Of a stretch of DNA of 64,000 nucleotides, positions 33,150-43,325 are shown one piece after another. The stretch comes from Phascolarctos cinereus (lineage: Eukaryota; Chordata; Mammalia; Diprotodontia; Phascolarctidae), in the NCBI RefSeq assembly GCF_002099425.1, contig NW_018343955.1, forward strand, positions 9,199,001-9,263,000, read 5' to 3'. Position 1 is the stretch's first letter; each line of letters starts with the position of its first letter. Position numbers and translations under genes: made by a program. The notes under the pieces are model-generated. The model ran no database searches. It worked only from the letters and a program-made list of their open reading frames with translations, and had not been told where the DNA came from.

Positions 33150-33775
33150 GAGAAAGAGAGAGAGAGAGATCTCTATATATAAATGTATATGAAGAGAGAT
33201 CTATCTACATATGTATATGTATGTATGTGTATATATATGCATGTATTTTTGCATGTAAATGATATTAAATTCATGGTAGCTGATGAGTACACTGAAATAG
33301 AGAATGTAGAGCGAAGAGGATTCAGAACAGACATTTAGTTTAACCTGAAGTTGAGGAGGGAGGCGGGGCATGAATGAACATCCATCAAAGAAGACTGAGA
33401 ACGCATAGTCAGGTAAGTAGGAGAACAAGGAAAGAGGAGGGTCATGAAAACCCAGAGAGGACAGAGGAGAAGATAGTAAAACACGTGAAAGGCTGCAGAG
33501 AAGTCAAGAAGTATGAGGATGGAGGAAAGGCCTCTAGACTCAGCAATTAAGAAATCACTGGTAACTTTGGCAAGAACAGTTTTTAGTTAAGTGATAAAGC
33601 CAGAATGCAAAGCATTGGAATAGGAAGAGAAGAAGTCATGGCACCAAATGTAGATAGTTTTTACTAGAAGTTTCACTGTGAAAAGGAGAATAAATAGATT
33701 GAGGCAGTGATAGGGTTAAGTTAGGATTTGTTTCTTTTTTAAGGCTGGGGGAGACTTGGAGTATAGGTAGGCAGC
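32137..33775 (-). mobile_element. long L2 LINE, 3' end plus ORF2 reverse-transcriptase region, antisense
   Basis: Seen on the + strand from the L2 end inward: 'acaaacatttattaagcatt', 'tactatgtgccagatactgc', 'cagaggagtttgtattggat', 'gggactcactggagtgtatt', 'agaggtagaaatgacaagac', 'tggatgtgaggtgggggtga', 'agaaatgtccagtaggcagg' and 'gaaatcactggtaactttgg'. The last two are antisense to the L2 ORF2 blocks 'CLLDIS' and 'VTND(L)'. At 1.6 kb it is the longest L2 here. The YADD site would lie where the TG microsatellite now is (33,101-33,147). No open frame survives. Confidence 0.87.
33101..33250. repeat. compound (TG)n-(GA)n-(TATG)n microsatellite inside L2
   Basis: TG to 33,147, GA at 33,150-33,170, then TATA/TATG-rich sequence to about 33,250. 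Confidence 0.93.
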
Positions 33776-34011
33776 AGGGAAAGACACACCAGAATAAATT
33801 AGAGATTAGAGAATGAAAATGATTACCCTGGAATTCACACTTCAGAATTCCTCTGAGTCCCTCCTTCTGATTGGCTCCTCCCAGATCCTCCAATCAAAGA
33901 AGGTTCTTGGGCCAGCCATCTTTTTCCAATTTCTCATCAGGCTTCACTCTTCTGAAGTTTTCCATCATGTGCTGGGTACCATCTTCCCCTTGAGCTTCTT
34001 TTTCTTATGTA
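33776..34011. other. unassigned, possibly upstream part of the next L2
   Basis: Contains 'gattggctcctcccagatcc' with an inverted CCAAT box followed by 'ccaatcaaag'. No further promoter evidence and no gene. Confidence 0.35.
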
Positions 34012-34145
34012 TTGCTTTTCCCATTAGAATGTAATCTCCTTGAGGGCAGGAGCTCTTTTTTTTTCCTTTTGGCTTGGATTTTTATTCCCATCATTCAGTG
34101 CAGTACCTGGCACATAGTAAGAGTTTAATAAATGCTTGTTGATTG
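34012..34145 (+). mobile_element. L2 LINE 3' end
   Basis: Seen: 'tagaatgtaatctccttgag', 'ggcaggagctc', 'cagtacctggcacatagtaa' and 'gtttaataaatgcttgttga'. A well preserved L2 terminus. Confidence 0.88.
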
Positions 34146-34489
34146 CCTGCCTGCCTAATTTTGGGGTCAGGCTGCTAGAATTACTGGTAGAGAAGGCTTT
34201 CTCTTTGACCTTGTCAAAGAGAAAAAGTCATCTCTTTATCATGCCTGGGATAAAGGAGGAAAGAAGAGGAGGTGATCTTAAGGGATGCAAATTAATACAG
34301 AATAAGGAACTCAAGATTGCTTCCATTTTCTCAGTAAAGTATGAAGTTGATAAGTCAATTAACCTTTCACTGACCCAGGCTATTCTCTAAGGCTATAAAT
34401 TATAAATGAGTTACTGATGTGCATTGGTGAAGGAAATTTCTACAAAAGGTGGCTCCCTATGCAGCAAAATTACAGGTCATGATCCAGAT
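34146..34489. other. unassigned sequence
   Basis: An 84-codon frame at 34,136-34,390 starts inside the L2 end; no domain. Confidence 0.4.
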
Positions 34490-34615
34490 CTAGATCTATA
34501 TTTGTATCTGTCTAGCTATACACATATAGATATGAATATGTCTATATGTGTGTGTATATATACACATATGTATATATCTATCCATACATACATATGTACA
34601 CACATATATACTTTA
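34490..34615. repeat. compound (TATG/CATA)n microsatellite
   Basis: Imperfect tetranucleotide array with both TATG and CACA phases. Confidence 0.9.
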
Positions 34616-35188
34616 TGTAAAAAAAGAAAGGTGACAGACCATGAAGCAGGACAACCCCTAACTTCCTTACTTTCTCTGTAACTGAAAAATCTAAAGCAAG
34701 ACTGGAAAAGGACAGCGGTAGGATATAGCTGGAGATGTAGCGAGGGAGCCTGTAGCATGCTGATCTTCAGGCCATAATAGGAAGTTCTGCATGGTCTTGA
34801 CAGCAGTTCCCTGGAGTTGGAAAATGACAACACCAAACTCTCACTGGGACTCCTGGATCCATACTTCAAAGTAGCCTGGCCAGCTACGCATCAGAGGTCA
34901 TCAAGTACTTTATAAGAGGGGAGGGGTTTTGCTGAGAAGAACACAGGCAGAGAGATACCTAGTAGTAGGAAGCTAGAAGTTTTTAGTCTAGAATAGAAGG
35001 TTCTATGGGAGGCAGGGTCAGGAGAAAAAAAGGCCAGGTAGGAAGAAGAAATACGGCTAGGGCACAAAGAGATTGTTGAACTGAGAGGGTAAGTTGGAAA
35101 AATCTCTGGACTGCAACAGAGCTAAAGCTTTAATTTTAGAGAGAGCATAGAAGTACATAAATTATGCTGACCTATGTTTAATACACAT
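34616..35188. other. unassigned sequence
   Basis: Purine-rich in the right half. A TATA-like 'ctttataagaggggagggg' at about 34,907-34,925 is noted but has no supporting context. Confidence 0.35.
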
Positions 35189-35229
35189 GTACACACACAC
35201 ACACACACGCACAACACACACACACACAA
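35189..35229. repeat. (AC)n microsatellite
   Basis: About 20 AC units with one CGC and one AAC interruption. Confidence 0.93.
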
Positions 35230-35415
35230 ATGTCATAGGTTTCTTAGCTGGCTTCCACCTTCTTTTAGTGCTGGGCACCCTGAAAAAGTTTGCTTGAGGA
35301 ATAAAATCACGACAGTTTGGAGAGCTTCACCATTCTTGATAAACTGGATGCGGAATGAAGCCATCATTTTAGAGAGCAGATAGAGGTATGTGATTATAAA
35401 TACTCACACTTGTTC

Positions 35416-35498
35416 TATAGGGTGTCCCAAAAATCTTAGCTCAGATTTAAGCTTTAACAGCTTAAAATTGCATTAATACTTTTGGGACACTCTATATA
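35416..35498. mobile_element. about 80-bp Tc1/mariner-like hairpin MITE
   Basis: Seen: the left arm 'gggtgtcccaaaaatcttag' is matched by the right arm 'taatacttttgggacactc' read in reverse complement; the centre 'tttaagctttaacagctta' is also self-complementary, so the whole element folds as one hairpin. Flanks are TA-rich ('ctata' left, 'tata' right), as expected for a TA target. No coding capacity. Confidence 0.8.
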
Positions 35499-35671
35499 AG
35501 AAAAACATGGATTTTATATTTTGCCTTTGGAACAAAAGGAAGAGGAAAGATAACAAATGTTTCTATTGTAAGGAATATTTTCTTCTGAGGGAGACCTTAG
35601 CATGTCTTATACTTTTCATCCTTACCTCGGGAAAAACTTGATATCATTTCCCCCTGGGCATTTGAGGAGGT

Positions 35672-35862
35672 GGTTTGGAGCAGAGCAATTAGCTCTAGAT
35701 TTGGAGCCAAAGGAATTGAGTTCCAATCCTATTTCTGTTATTCAATGCCTCTTTGACCTTGGTCAAGTCTTTGGGCCTCTGTTCCTCATCTGGAAAATGA
35801 GGGCGTTGGACTAAATTACCTTGAAGATTCCACCGAACTCTACATCTATGATTCCACTGCGA
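35672..35862 (+). mobile_element. MIR/Ther-1 CORE-SINE
   Basis: Seen: 'gagcagagcaattagctcta', 'ttgaccttggtcaagtcttt', 'gaaaatgagggcgttggact', 'ctctacatctatgattcc'. Near complete. Confidence 0.85.
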
Positions 35863-35932
35863 CAATTATCCACCTGTTATAGAAGACCCTGCTTAAATCA
35901 CCTAATATAAATTTTGGGTTTGCTTAGACCCA

Positions 35933-36066
35933 TAAATATTATATCCACTAGTAGAATATAATCTCCTTGAGGGAAGAAATTATTTCATTTTTGTTTCCGA
36001 ATTCATAGGCCCTAGCAGAGTATTTTGCCTAGGATTGAGTGCTTAAGAAATACTTATCAAATAGAA
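35933..36066 (+). mobile_element. L2 LINE 3' end
   Basis: Seen: 'tagaatataatctccttgag', 'cctagcagagtattttgcct' and 'tgcttaagaaatacttatc'. Confidence 0.72.
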
Positions 36067-37330
36067 ATACTGTTGAATGCTGGACGAGTTTGGGGCCAAT
36101 TGTCCCATGGTCCTAGGCTTCTCTTCCTTCCCCCTTTGCCTTTCAGCCATTTCTTGGCTAATTAACACTTCTATCCATACACACCAGGGAAATAGAAGGC
36201 ATTCTCATTTAAATCCATGGTATTTGTTCATTTTTTTCCTTTTGCACCCTTAAAAAGAGTTCCAAAATGAGTTTCAGAGATTCACTTGTTCTGTACTATC
36301 CTCATCCTACCCATAACTAAAATTTCAACTAACTTGATTACTCTTCCTTTGAGGGTATTTATAGGAACCCCAGGTTTATCACACAGAGTTGTAGGGGCCA
36401 TCCCTACCCACGAAGATTAAGTTAGTTCAGAAAGTGATGGCTTATCTAGCCTTTTGTGAACATTGCTCACTATGGGCCCCTTTTGCTCCTTCCCAACACT
36501 CTCCCTCAGAGACCTTTCCAACAGTCAAACTGCTCCAGGGCATTCCCAGAATGAGCTGACAGTGTAAGAACCAGATGCTATCCTCTAAAATTTATTTTTC
36601 CAGTCTGGTCACCTAGGTCTTTGATTTGTTTCCTGGCTGGCCTCTTCAAGAGCCTTTTTAATCTGGTTTCTTGGCTGAGTTTCCCCTCCTAAAGAAAAAC
36701 CCGAGTATGCCTTTGCTTGCTCACAATCACCATCTCCATTGTGCTGACAAACTACATCCCCCAGCCCTGCCATGAGGGATTTCCCTCCCCCTCTCTTCTC
36801 AGAAGTTACAAGGGTGATAGGCATACTCCCTTTTGGATCTCATATTCAAATCTTGTTTTTGACCCTGGAACAGAACACACTGTGATGTTCCATTTGAAAC
36901 TTTGACACCTCAAGTTTATCAGGACAGGATTTGCCTTTGGTATTGGACCCAAAAATGCAATTATCTCTTGGGTGGAGGGATCGTGTCTGTTTTGAGAGGA
37001 GAAAACCCATCCCTAATCTCCTTAAGCTAGATGTTTGCAAAAACTGGACCTCCCTGTTAAACAAAGCTTCTTCTGAATCTTAATGGGAATTTTGATCAAA
37101 TTCAATGAGCAGAAATGGAATCTAATGGAAAATTAATTACTCTGATCCTTTGATTCTTTGATGAATCTGTGATCTCATCAATTAGAGCATGCCCAGAAAT
37201 AGCACAGATCACAACCCATCCACAGTTTCTTAAAGTGTGAACCTGGTCCAGTCCTCCCCATAAACCCTTCACAGAGGGTACATGTAATATACTAATGACC
37301 TTTCCCTAGATTTCTTTATATTGTGAAGGG
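36067..37330. other. repeat-poor stretch, no gene
   Basis: 1.26 kb without recognisable repeats, the longest such run apart from 56,881-58,026. Frames of 62-72 codons on both strands overlap and show no domain. The right part (37,081-37,200) has clustered TCF/LEF- and homeodomain-like motifs; see findings. Confidence 0.4.
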
Positions 37331-37385
37331 ACCAATCAATCAACACCCATTTATTGAGGACCTACTATGTACCAGGGGAGCATGT
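37331..37385 (-). mobile_element. L2 LINE terminal fragment, antisense
   Basis: Seen: 'aatcaacacccatttattga' and 'cctactatgtaccagggg'. Confidence 0.7.
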
Positions 37386-37742
37386 AAGCTGTCCATCTAT
37401 TATCCCTGGCTCTCATTAAGAAACCTCTTTTTTTGGTTCTAAATCTCTTTGATGACCTATTCAACTAACATTGTTTTCTAGGGTATTATTCTTTATTTGT
37501 ATAATATGCCAAAGAACAATAGAGGCCCAGAATGTAGATAAATCTGTTGTGTAGGAACCTGGATCATAGATTTAGAGTTGGAAGGGTACCTAGTAGCCAC
37601 TGAGTCCAATCCCTTCATTTTACAGAGCAAGAGAATAAGGCTTAGGGAGTTTAAGGGTTTAAGTGACTTCCCCATGATCATGAAACTATTAAATTCAAAT
37701 CTAGATCTTCTTGATATCCAATGCAAAGCTTTTTCTACTACA

Positions 37743-37879
37743 TCAATGATGTCAAGCTCAAATTGAAAGGGGGTGGAGGGGCACCCAAACCTTACATAAG
37801 GGCTCCTGTGGGCCACATATTGACTTAGAAAACCACACACACACACACACACATACATGTATATACATATGTATATATA

Positions 37880-37934
<55 letters not shown>

Positions 37935-38031
37935 TAATACATCAACACATTAAAATCAGATAGGAACTACATTTTCGGGCCACGCTCAGGAGTTGTGGGC
38001 TCCATGTGGCTGTGTGTTTGACATCTCTGGC
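37743..38031. mobile_element. nonautonomous hAT element with 8-bp TSD
   Basis: Seen: the left end 'tcaatgatgtcaagctcaa' and right end 'gtgtttgacatctctgg' are inverted repeats (reverse complement 'ccagagatgtcaaac'). Flanks 'ctactaca' (37,735-37,742) and 'ctaccgca' (38,032-38,039) match at 6 of 8. Inside are 'gggctcctgtgggccacata' and 'cgggccacgctcaggagttg'. Most of the middle is now a TA/AC microsatellite. Confidence 0.72.
37832..37930. repeat. (AC)n-(TA)n microsatellite in the hAT element
   Basis: AC to 37,852, mixed TATG/TG, then about 20 TA units. Confidence 0.95.
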
Positions 38032-38110
38032 CTACCGCACTCTGCAGTCCCATTCCAATAATTCATTGCAGCAATGAAGTAATCCTGATTTCTCAAAGCT
38101 GTACTAGGAG

Positions 38111-38374
38111 TTGTTGTTGTTGTTCAGTCATTTCTGTCATGTCCAACTCTCTGTGAACCATTTGGTGTTTTATTTTTGGCAAAGATACTAGATTGGTTTC
38201 CTAATTTTCTTTTCCAGCTTATTTTACAGATGAAGCAACTAAGGCAAATAGGGTTAAGTGTCCTGCCCAGCATCACAGAGCTAGTAAGTGTCTGAGGCCA
38301 GCTTTGAATTCAGGAAGATGAGTCTTCCTGACTCCAGGCCTATGTTCTATATGCTGTACCACCTACCAGCCTCA
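38111..38374 (-). mobile_element. Mar-1-type CORE-SINE with RTE/BovB-like tail, antisense
   Basis: Seen on the + strand: (TTG)n, 'ttcagtcatttctgtcatgt' and 'ccaactctctgtgaacc' (the BovB-like tail reversed), 'gatgaagcaactaaggcaaa', 'agctagtaagtgtctgaggc', 'tcttcctgactccaggccta' and 'gctgtaccacctaccagc'. TSD 'tactaggag' at 38,102-38,110 and 38,375-38,383, perfect. Known: Mar-1 SINEs share their 3' end with BovB/RTE LINEs and were mobilised by them. Confidence 0.9.
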
Positions 38375-38599
38375 TACTAGGAGAGTACATGCTAGAAAAG
38401 CCTTGAGTTTTGTTCCATTGAAATAATACATCAACTTTCTGAGAACTCTCCTAAGTATTGTTCTATGTTCATGGGACTAATGCAGAGGATTGAAGAGGTG
38501 ATGAGGTTCTGCTGCCCCTTCCTCAACATTTAGCACCTTATGTTTTCTAAATGAATAAATGTATTTTGCCCCAGACCCATCTATCTAGCCTTAGTTTCT

Positions 38600-39600
38600 C
38601 TCCTGGGTTCTGGTCATGTATCATGAAATGCCCGTTAAGACATTTTAAACTGGATGTTCCATCAACAACTCAAACTCAAAGTGTTCAAAATATAAAATTA
38701 TCTTTCTTCCCAAATTTGCCAGTCTTCCAAATGTCCCTAGTTCTAACTAGAGCACCACCATTCTTCTAATCACCCAGGTTCCAACCTCAAGGTCATCTTC
38801 AACTCTTCTTCATATACCCCACCATATGCAACCAGGCATTAAATCTTGTCTTTAATTCCATATGCTTTCTTAGATCTTTTCTCCTGATCTCTCCACTCAT
38901 ATGTCTACCAGTTCCTCATAACATCTACCTATACTCTGACATTTATTTTTGAATTGGTCTTTTAGGCTCCCATCCCTCTCTTCTTCATTCCATCCTTCAC
39001 ATTGCTAACAAATTAACATTCCCAAAGCACAGGTCTGCCCAAATAGTTCTCCTGCTCAGTAAGCTCCAGTGATTCCCTATTACTTCTAGAATTAAGTTCA
39101 GCTCCTCAGTTTGGATTTAAATGCCTTCATAGCCTAGGTCTAGCCTATCTTTCCAGCCTTATTTATATGTATATTACTCCCTATCACAATTATTTGGGCC
39201 AAACAACCTGTTCTTCTTGCTGTTCCTTGTACACAATAGTCCATCTCAGACCTCTGTTTTTTTTTTTTGGAATGTCATCCCCCACTTCTGGAATGAACTT
39301 CCTTCTCACCCTCATGTCTTAAAATTTTTAGTTTCCTTCAAAGCTCAGCCCAAGTGCCACTTTATACTATGAGTCTTTTCCTAATCCAAACTTCATAGCT
39401 GCTAATGCCTCCCCCTTATATTACCTTATGCTAATTTTGTATATAATTTATATATACTCAGAAGCGTATATCTTATTTTGTCCATATAGAAAATATGTCC
39501 TTGAGTGTAAGAGGTGTTTTATATTTGTCATTGAATCCCTAGCACCTTGAATAGTTACTGACATAGTAGGTGTTTTGTGAACTCTTATTGTTTCTTTGAT
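38600..39600 (+). mobile_element. L2 LINE, end of ORF2 and complete 3' end
   Basis: Seen: 'RHFKLDVPSTTQTQSVQNIK' (38,640 on) corresponds to L2 'RHLKLNMSKTEL'; 'FPNLPVF', then 'RAPPFF' at the 'GTTILPVT' position. Then 'catccttcacattgctaaca', 'agcacaggtctgcccaaata', 'ctccagtgattccctattac', 'ttgctgttccttgtacacaa', 'tcaaagctcagcccaagtgc', and the L2 end 'gacatagtaggtgttttgtg'. About 1 kb. Confidence 0.85.
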
Positions 39601-39944
39601 AAAGTTGAGATAAAAAATATGCTATTAGTTCACACTTTTTAAGTTCCTTATTATTTTAATTCACATCAACAACTATTTTATGGAGGGGGATTTACTAGGT
39701 GTTTACTACAGTACTAGGTGACTTGGAAAATAATTCTCAATGACTTTGAGGTGATTGTGGCACACTTAACACGTGTTTAAAATGCAACTCATCTCTCTCA
39801 AAGGATCACCCCCACTAAATGTTCGAATTCAAGCAATGAGAAAATAAGTTATCCTAGGAACCAGACTAGAAACATTGGCTTTGTGCTTAGAAAAGGAAGA
39901 TAAATGAGAAGGAAGAATCAATTGTTCACTAAATACAGTGTCTC
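39601..39944. other. unassigned sequence
   Basis: A weak L2/MIR-like tail ('ttactaggtgtttactacag') lies at about 39,690-39,710; nothing else recognised. Confidence 0.4.
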
Positions 39945-41370
39945 TTGCTTCTGTCACTTCTTTTCAAGTCATGCTGACATCTAGCACTACACTATCTCAA
40001 AATTTTGTCACTGCAATATCCTTCTAATGAGTTTCTGCCTTCAGTCTCCACTAAAATCTATTCCTCACTTTGCTGCTAATCATTTTAAAACATAATTCAT
40101 CATGTCACTCTCCTGATAAAAAGTCTCTAATAAATTCCCATAATTTACAGAATCAAGCCCAAACTCTTCATTCTAGATTTACATTACCTCTTCCATCTGG
40201 CCCAAAATCATCTATTTGCTATTGTTTCCTTTGAGGCACAAGTGCGGGCTTTTTAAATTTAATCCAACTGACTTCATTGTTTCCTGATCATTCTATCTAC
40301 TCCACTCCATTTTCTTCTATTGTTCCTTTTCCCTCCAAAGACTTTTCTCTTTCTATTCCCCATGCAACTCTTCAGATCTAGTCCCTTCCCTTGTCCATTC
40401 AATTCTAGCTATCAGTTTTTCCCTTCACTTTTCTGAGAGGATTCTTTTAGAACACTTACCACTCATTTTAACTCTCTTCCATTGCAATTCATTCTTCTCA
40501 TTTATATGCTTCATTTCTCCAACTAAAATATAACCTGTTAGAGGAAAAGGACTAGATATTATACTTCTTTTAAAATCATCTTAGCAAGAAAAGGCTTTTA
40601 TAGTGGAAGGGAAACCGGGGAAGGTGAGAGGGAATGAGTGAATCTTATTCTCATCGGATTTGGCTTAAGGAGAGAATAACATATTCAACTGAGTATGGAA
40701 ATCTATCTTACCCTACAGGAAAATGGGTGGGGGGGAAGGGGACAAGAAAGCAGGAGGATGATAGAGGGGAGGGCAGATTGGGGGAGGGGGTAATCAGAAG
40801 CAAGCACTTCTAAGGAGGGACAGGGTCAAAAGAGAGAATAGAATAAATGGGGGTGGGATAGGATTAAGAGAAATACACTTAGTTTTTCACAACATGATTA
40901 CTATGAAAGTGTTTTGCATGACTACACATGTATAACCTGTATTGAGTTGCTTGCCTTCTCAATGAGGGTGGGTGGGGAGGGAGGAAGGGAGAAAATTTGG
41001 AATCCAAAGTTTTAAAAACACATGTTAAAAAAATTGTTTTCATGTGCAACTCAAAAATAAGATATACAGGAAATAGGGTATAGAAATCTATCCTGCCCTA
41101 CAGGAAAATTGAAGGGGAAGGGGATAAGAGAAGGGTGGGGGAGAGATAGAAGGGAGGGCAAATTATGAGAAGGGGTATTCAGAATGCATGCCATCTTGGG
41201 GTGGGGGGAGGGACAAGATGAGGAGAAAATTTGTAACTCAAAATCTTATGGAAGTGAGTGTTGAAAATTAAAAATAAATTAATTCTTAAAAAAATTTAAA
41301 AAATCATCTTAGCACCTAGTACTGTACTATCCATAAATTAGGTACTTAATAAATATTTGAATTAAAGAAT
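39945..41370 (+). mobile_element. L2/L3-like LINE 3' region, split by a HAL1 3' end
   Basis: Seen: 'cactgcaatatccttctaat', 'ctaatcattttaaaacataa', 'catcatgtcactctcctgat', 'tccatctggcccaaaatcat', 'cctgttagaggaaaaggact'. After the HAL1 insertion the end resumes: 'cttagcacctagtactgtac' and 'ggtacttaataaatatttga' (41,308-41,358). Divergent from the other L2 copies, so it may be an L3/CR1 relative. Confidence 0.75.
40587..41299 (+). mobile_element. HAL1 (half-L1) 5'-truncated copy with doubled 3' tail
   Basis: Seen: perfect 15-bp TSD 'aaaatcatcttagca' at 40,572-40,586 and 41,300-41,314. The element starts in the inter-ORF spacer, runs into a first 3' UTR ('cttttcacaac'-like 'tgcatgactacacatgtata', 'gcttgccttctcaatgaggg', 'ggaatccaaagttttaaaaa'), then a second spacer block ('tgccctacaggaaaattgaa') and a second, different 3' end ('gaaaatttgtaactcaaaat'). 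ORF2 is absent between them. The same layout is in 48,420-49,117. Confidence 0.88.
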
Positions 41371-41454
41371 GAGACATATCATGAAGAGCTATTCATATGC
41401 AGGTTGTAGAAATGATCCTATTTAACCCGATTTTGAATTTAATGAATTTAATCC
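41371..41454. other. spacer between L2 copies
   Basis: Nothing recognised. Confidence 0.4.
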
Positions 41455-41590
41455 TCTTCTAACTTGTATTACAATTATCTTTATACATGTCTCACCCACT
41501 ATAAGCATCTTGAAGTCAGAGAATGTAATACTGTTATCCTTGCATATCTTCAGCACCTAGCATTGTACTTAGTAAATATTTCATTTACTT
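41455..41590 (+). mobile_element. L2 LINE 3' end
   Basis: Seen: 'tataagcatcttgaagtcag', 'atcttcagcacctagcattg' and 'tacttagtaaatatttcatt'. Confidence 0.72.
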
Positions 41591-41644
41591 TATTAACTTA
41601 ATTTGAGAATGGTTTTGTTCTCTGAACAAAATCATTTAACACCT

Positions 41645-41770
41645 GAGAAATAGACAGTGAAGGACTGAGCCTTGATGAGTTCCCATTGTTAGGGAGATGT
41701 GGAAAGGAAGAGGAATCATGAAAGAAAAATAAAATAAGTCAGGGAGGTAGAAGGAAAATTAGGACCTTAG
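41645..41770 (-). mobile_element. possible L2 LINE internal fragment, antisense
   Basis: 'aggactgagccttgatgagt' and 'tcccattgttagggagatgt' resemble antisense L2 downstream of the RT block. Weak. Confidence 0.4.
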
Positions 41771-42784
41771 TTGTGACAGAAACTAGAAGACAAATATAAG
41801 GATAGCCAATATTGAATGTAAGTTACAGGAGAACAGGGCCTATTCGCAGGGTGAGGGGTTGTATCTTCCATGTCTAGCATGATAGCTTGGATACACTCAG
41901 TCCTTAAAACCAGCCTACTGAATTGAGTTGAACAGTATTCATTGTTACAGAGAAGCCAAGGAGAATTGGACCTGGAACAATAAAAATGCAATCAAGTTTT
42001 AGATATACCAATGTTTATACTAATATTTGTAACAAGAAGAGACAATAGGTCAGGAGCCACTGTCCCTGGAGGAAGAAACTCCCTAAAGAGGAATGAGGAT
42101 GACCCAAGAGGGGATTAATGATGACAAGGAACTTGCTTTTGAAAATGTGTGGGATCAAAGAACCTGAAGAAACTTTAAAGAGGAAGTTTATATTAAAAAC
42201 TTTGAAAGGCTAACAAAGGCTGAAACTAGAAGCATCTCAGAGGAGCAGATCCATGTGTTCTGGAAAGGAGTGATCTCATTCAGGGAAATTATTTGAGCAG
42301 AATCCTAGGAAACTGAATTAAGGTTTGTAGATCAATAAGGAGTGGAGCAATAGCCCTGGTGCCCAACAAGACCAAGAGGAGGAGTTCTTAGACAATTAGT
42401 AGAAGGCAGAGGAGAGAAGAAGTGAAATTGAAAAAGACTGTAACAGTCCAATTGATGTGCTTGCTAATCTGTGCCAGGAACAGAAACAATACATATGACT
42501 ACCTGTCTGCATATATGTGTGCCCCCAAACCTCTGTTCTTATCCCACAATAATACTTCATGGATCTGTGATTTCATTAGCAGGGATATCCTTTCCATTGA
42601 TACAGATTACCATCTCTGATGAACCTTAATTAACATTCTTCTTGAACTTCAGCAACTGGAAAGAGAAAAATCATCACTGACTAGCCAATCTTCTGGTGTA
42701 AAAACCCACACACTAATAAAAATAATTTTGTGGTCTAGAAGACTGGCACCCTCACACACCATACAATCTAGCCAAATTGGCTTT
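41771..42784. other. unassigned sequence
   Basis: 1 kb with no recognised repeat; A/G-rich + strand at 42,010-42,420. Frames of 65-74 codons have no domain. Confidence 0.4.
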
Positions 42785-43160
42785 CTCTTTTCCTGTCACA
42801 GGACAGTCCATCTCCCATCTCCAGGCCTTTGTACTGGCTAACCTCTATCCATGAAATTCACTCTCTCCTTACTTCCTCCTCACAAAATCTCTCTCTCTTC
42901 CTTCAATACCTAGCTCAAAAATCACTTTTTACATGAAGAGTTTGCTGATTCCCCTCACCCCCACTCCATGCTATTACCCATCTTTCCAAACCATCTTGTA
43001 TTTTGCTAATTTGTATTTATTTGTGTTAATTCTCTTTATCTTTATTTTGGATATGCTTATGCAGACATTTATGGTTCCCCATTTCAAGAGGGCATTGTTT
43101 CATTTTTTGTACTTGTACCCCCAGTACACACACACATAATAGGCATTTTTTTCTTGAGCT
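42785..43160 (+). mobile_element. L2 LINE 3' end
   Basis: Seen: 'ccaggcctttgtactggcta', 'cttcaatacctagctcaaaa', 'ttacatgaagagtttgctga', 'accatcttgtattttgctaa', 'gagggcattgtttcattttt' and 'acataataggcatttttttc'. Confidence 0.82.
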
Positions 43161-43177
43161 TAATACCACTGATGTAG

Positions 43178-43325
43178 TACAAACCTCATTTTATATATGA
43201 GAAAATTGAACTTCAGAGATATGAAGTAACTTGCTCTGGGTCATTTACATAGTAGAGTCAGGATTCAAATGTAATTTCTCTGACTCCAAGTCCTTTGCTC
43301 TTTTCTTTGCCCCAAAGTACCACCT
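43178..43325 (-). mobile_element. MIR CORE-SINE, antisense
   Basis: Seen: 'cctcattttatatatgagaa', 'gtaacttgctctgggtcatt', 'gtcaggattcaaatgtaatt', 'ctctgactccaagtccttt'. Confidence 0.82.

Larger units (their letters stand above)
37562..38055 (-). mobile_element. MIR/Ther-1 CORE-SINE, antisense, split by a hAT element
   Basis: Seen on the + strand: 'tagatttagagttggaaggg', 'cttcattttacagagcaaga', 'gtgacttccccatgatcatg' and 'gctttttctacta'. After the insert at 37,743-38,031 the SINE end resumes with 'ctaccgcactctgcag'. Confidence 0.82.

Noticed and set aside
33840-33900. CCAAT-box promoter or LTR promoter
   Set aside because: Two CCAAT-like words alone, next to an L2 3' end; no terminal repeats or other LTR features.
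34900-34960. core promoter with TATA box
   Set aside because: Only a TATA-like string; no open frame, CpG enrichment or downstream gene.
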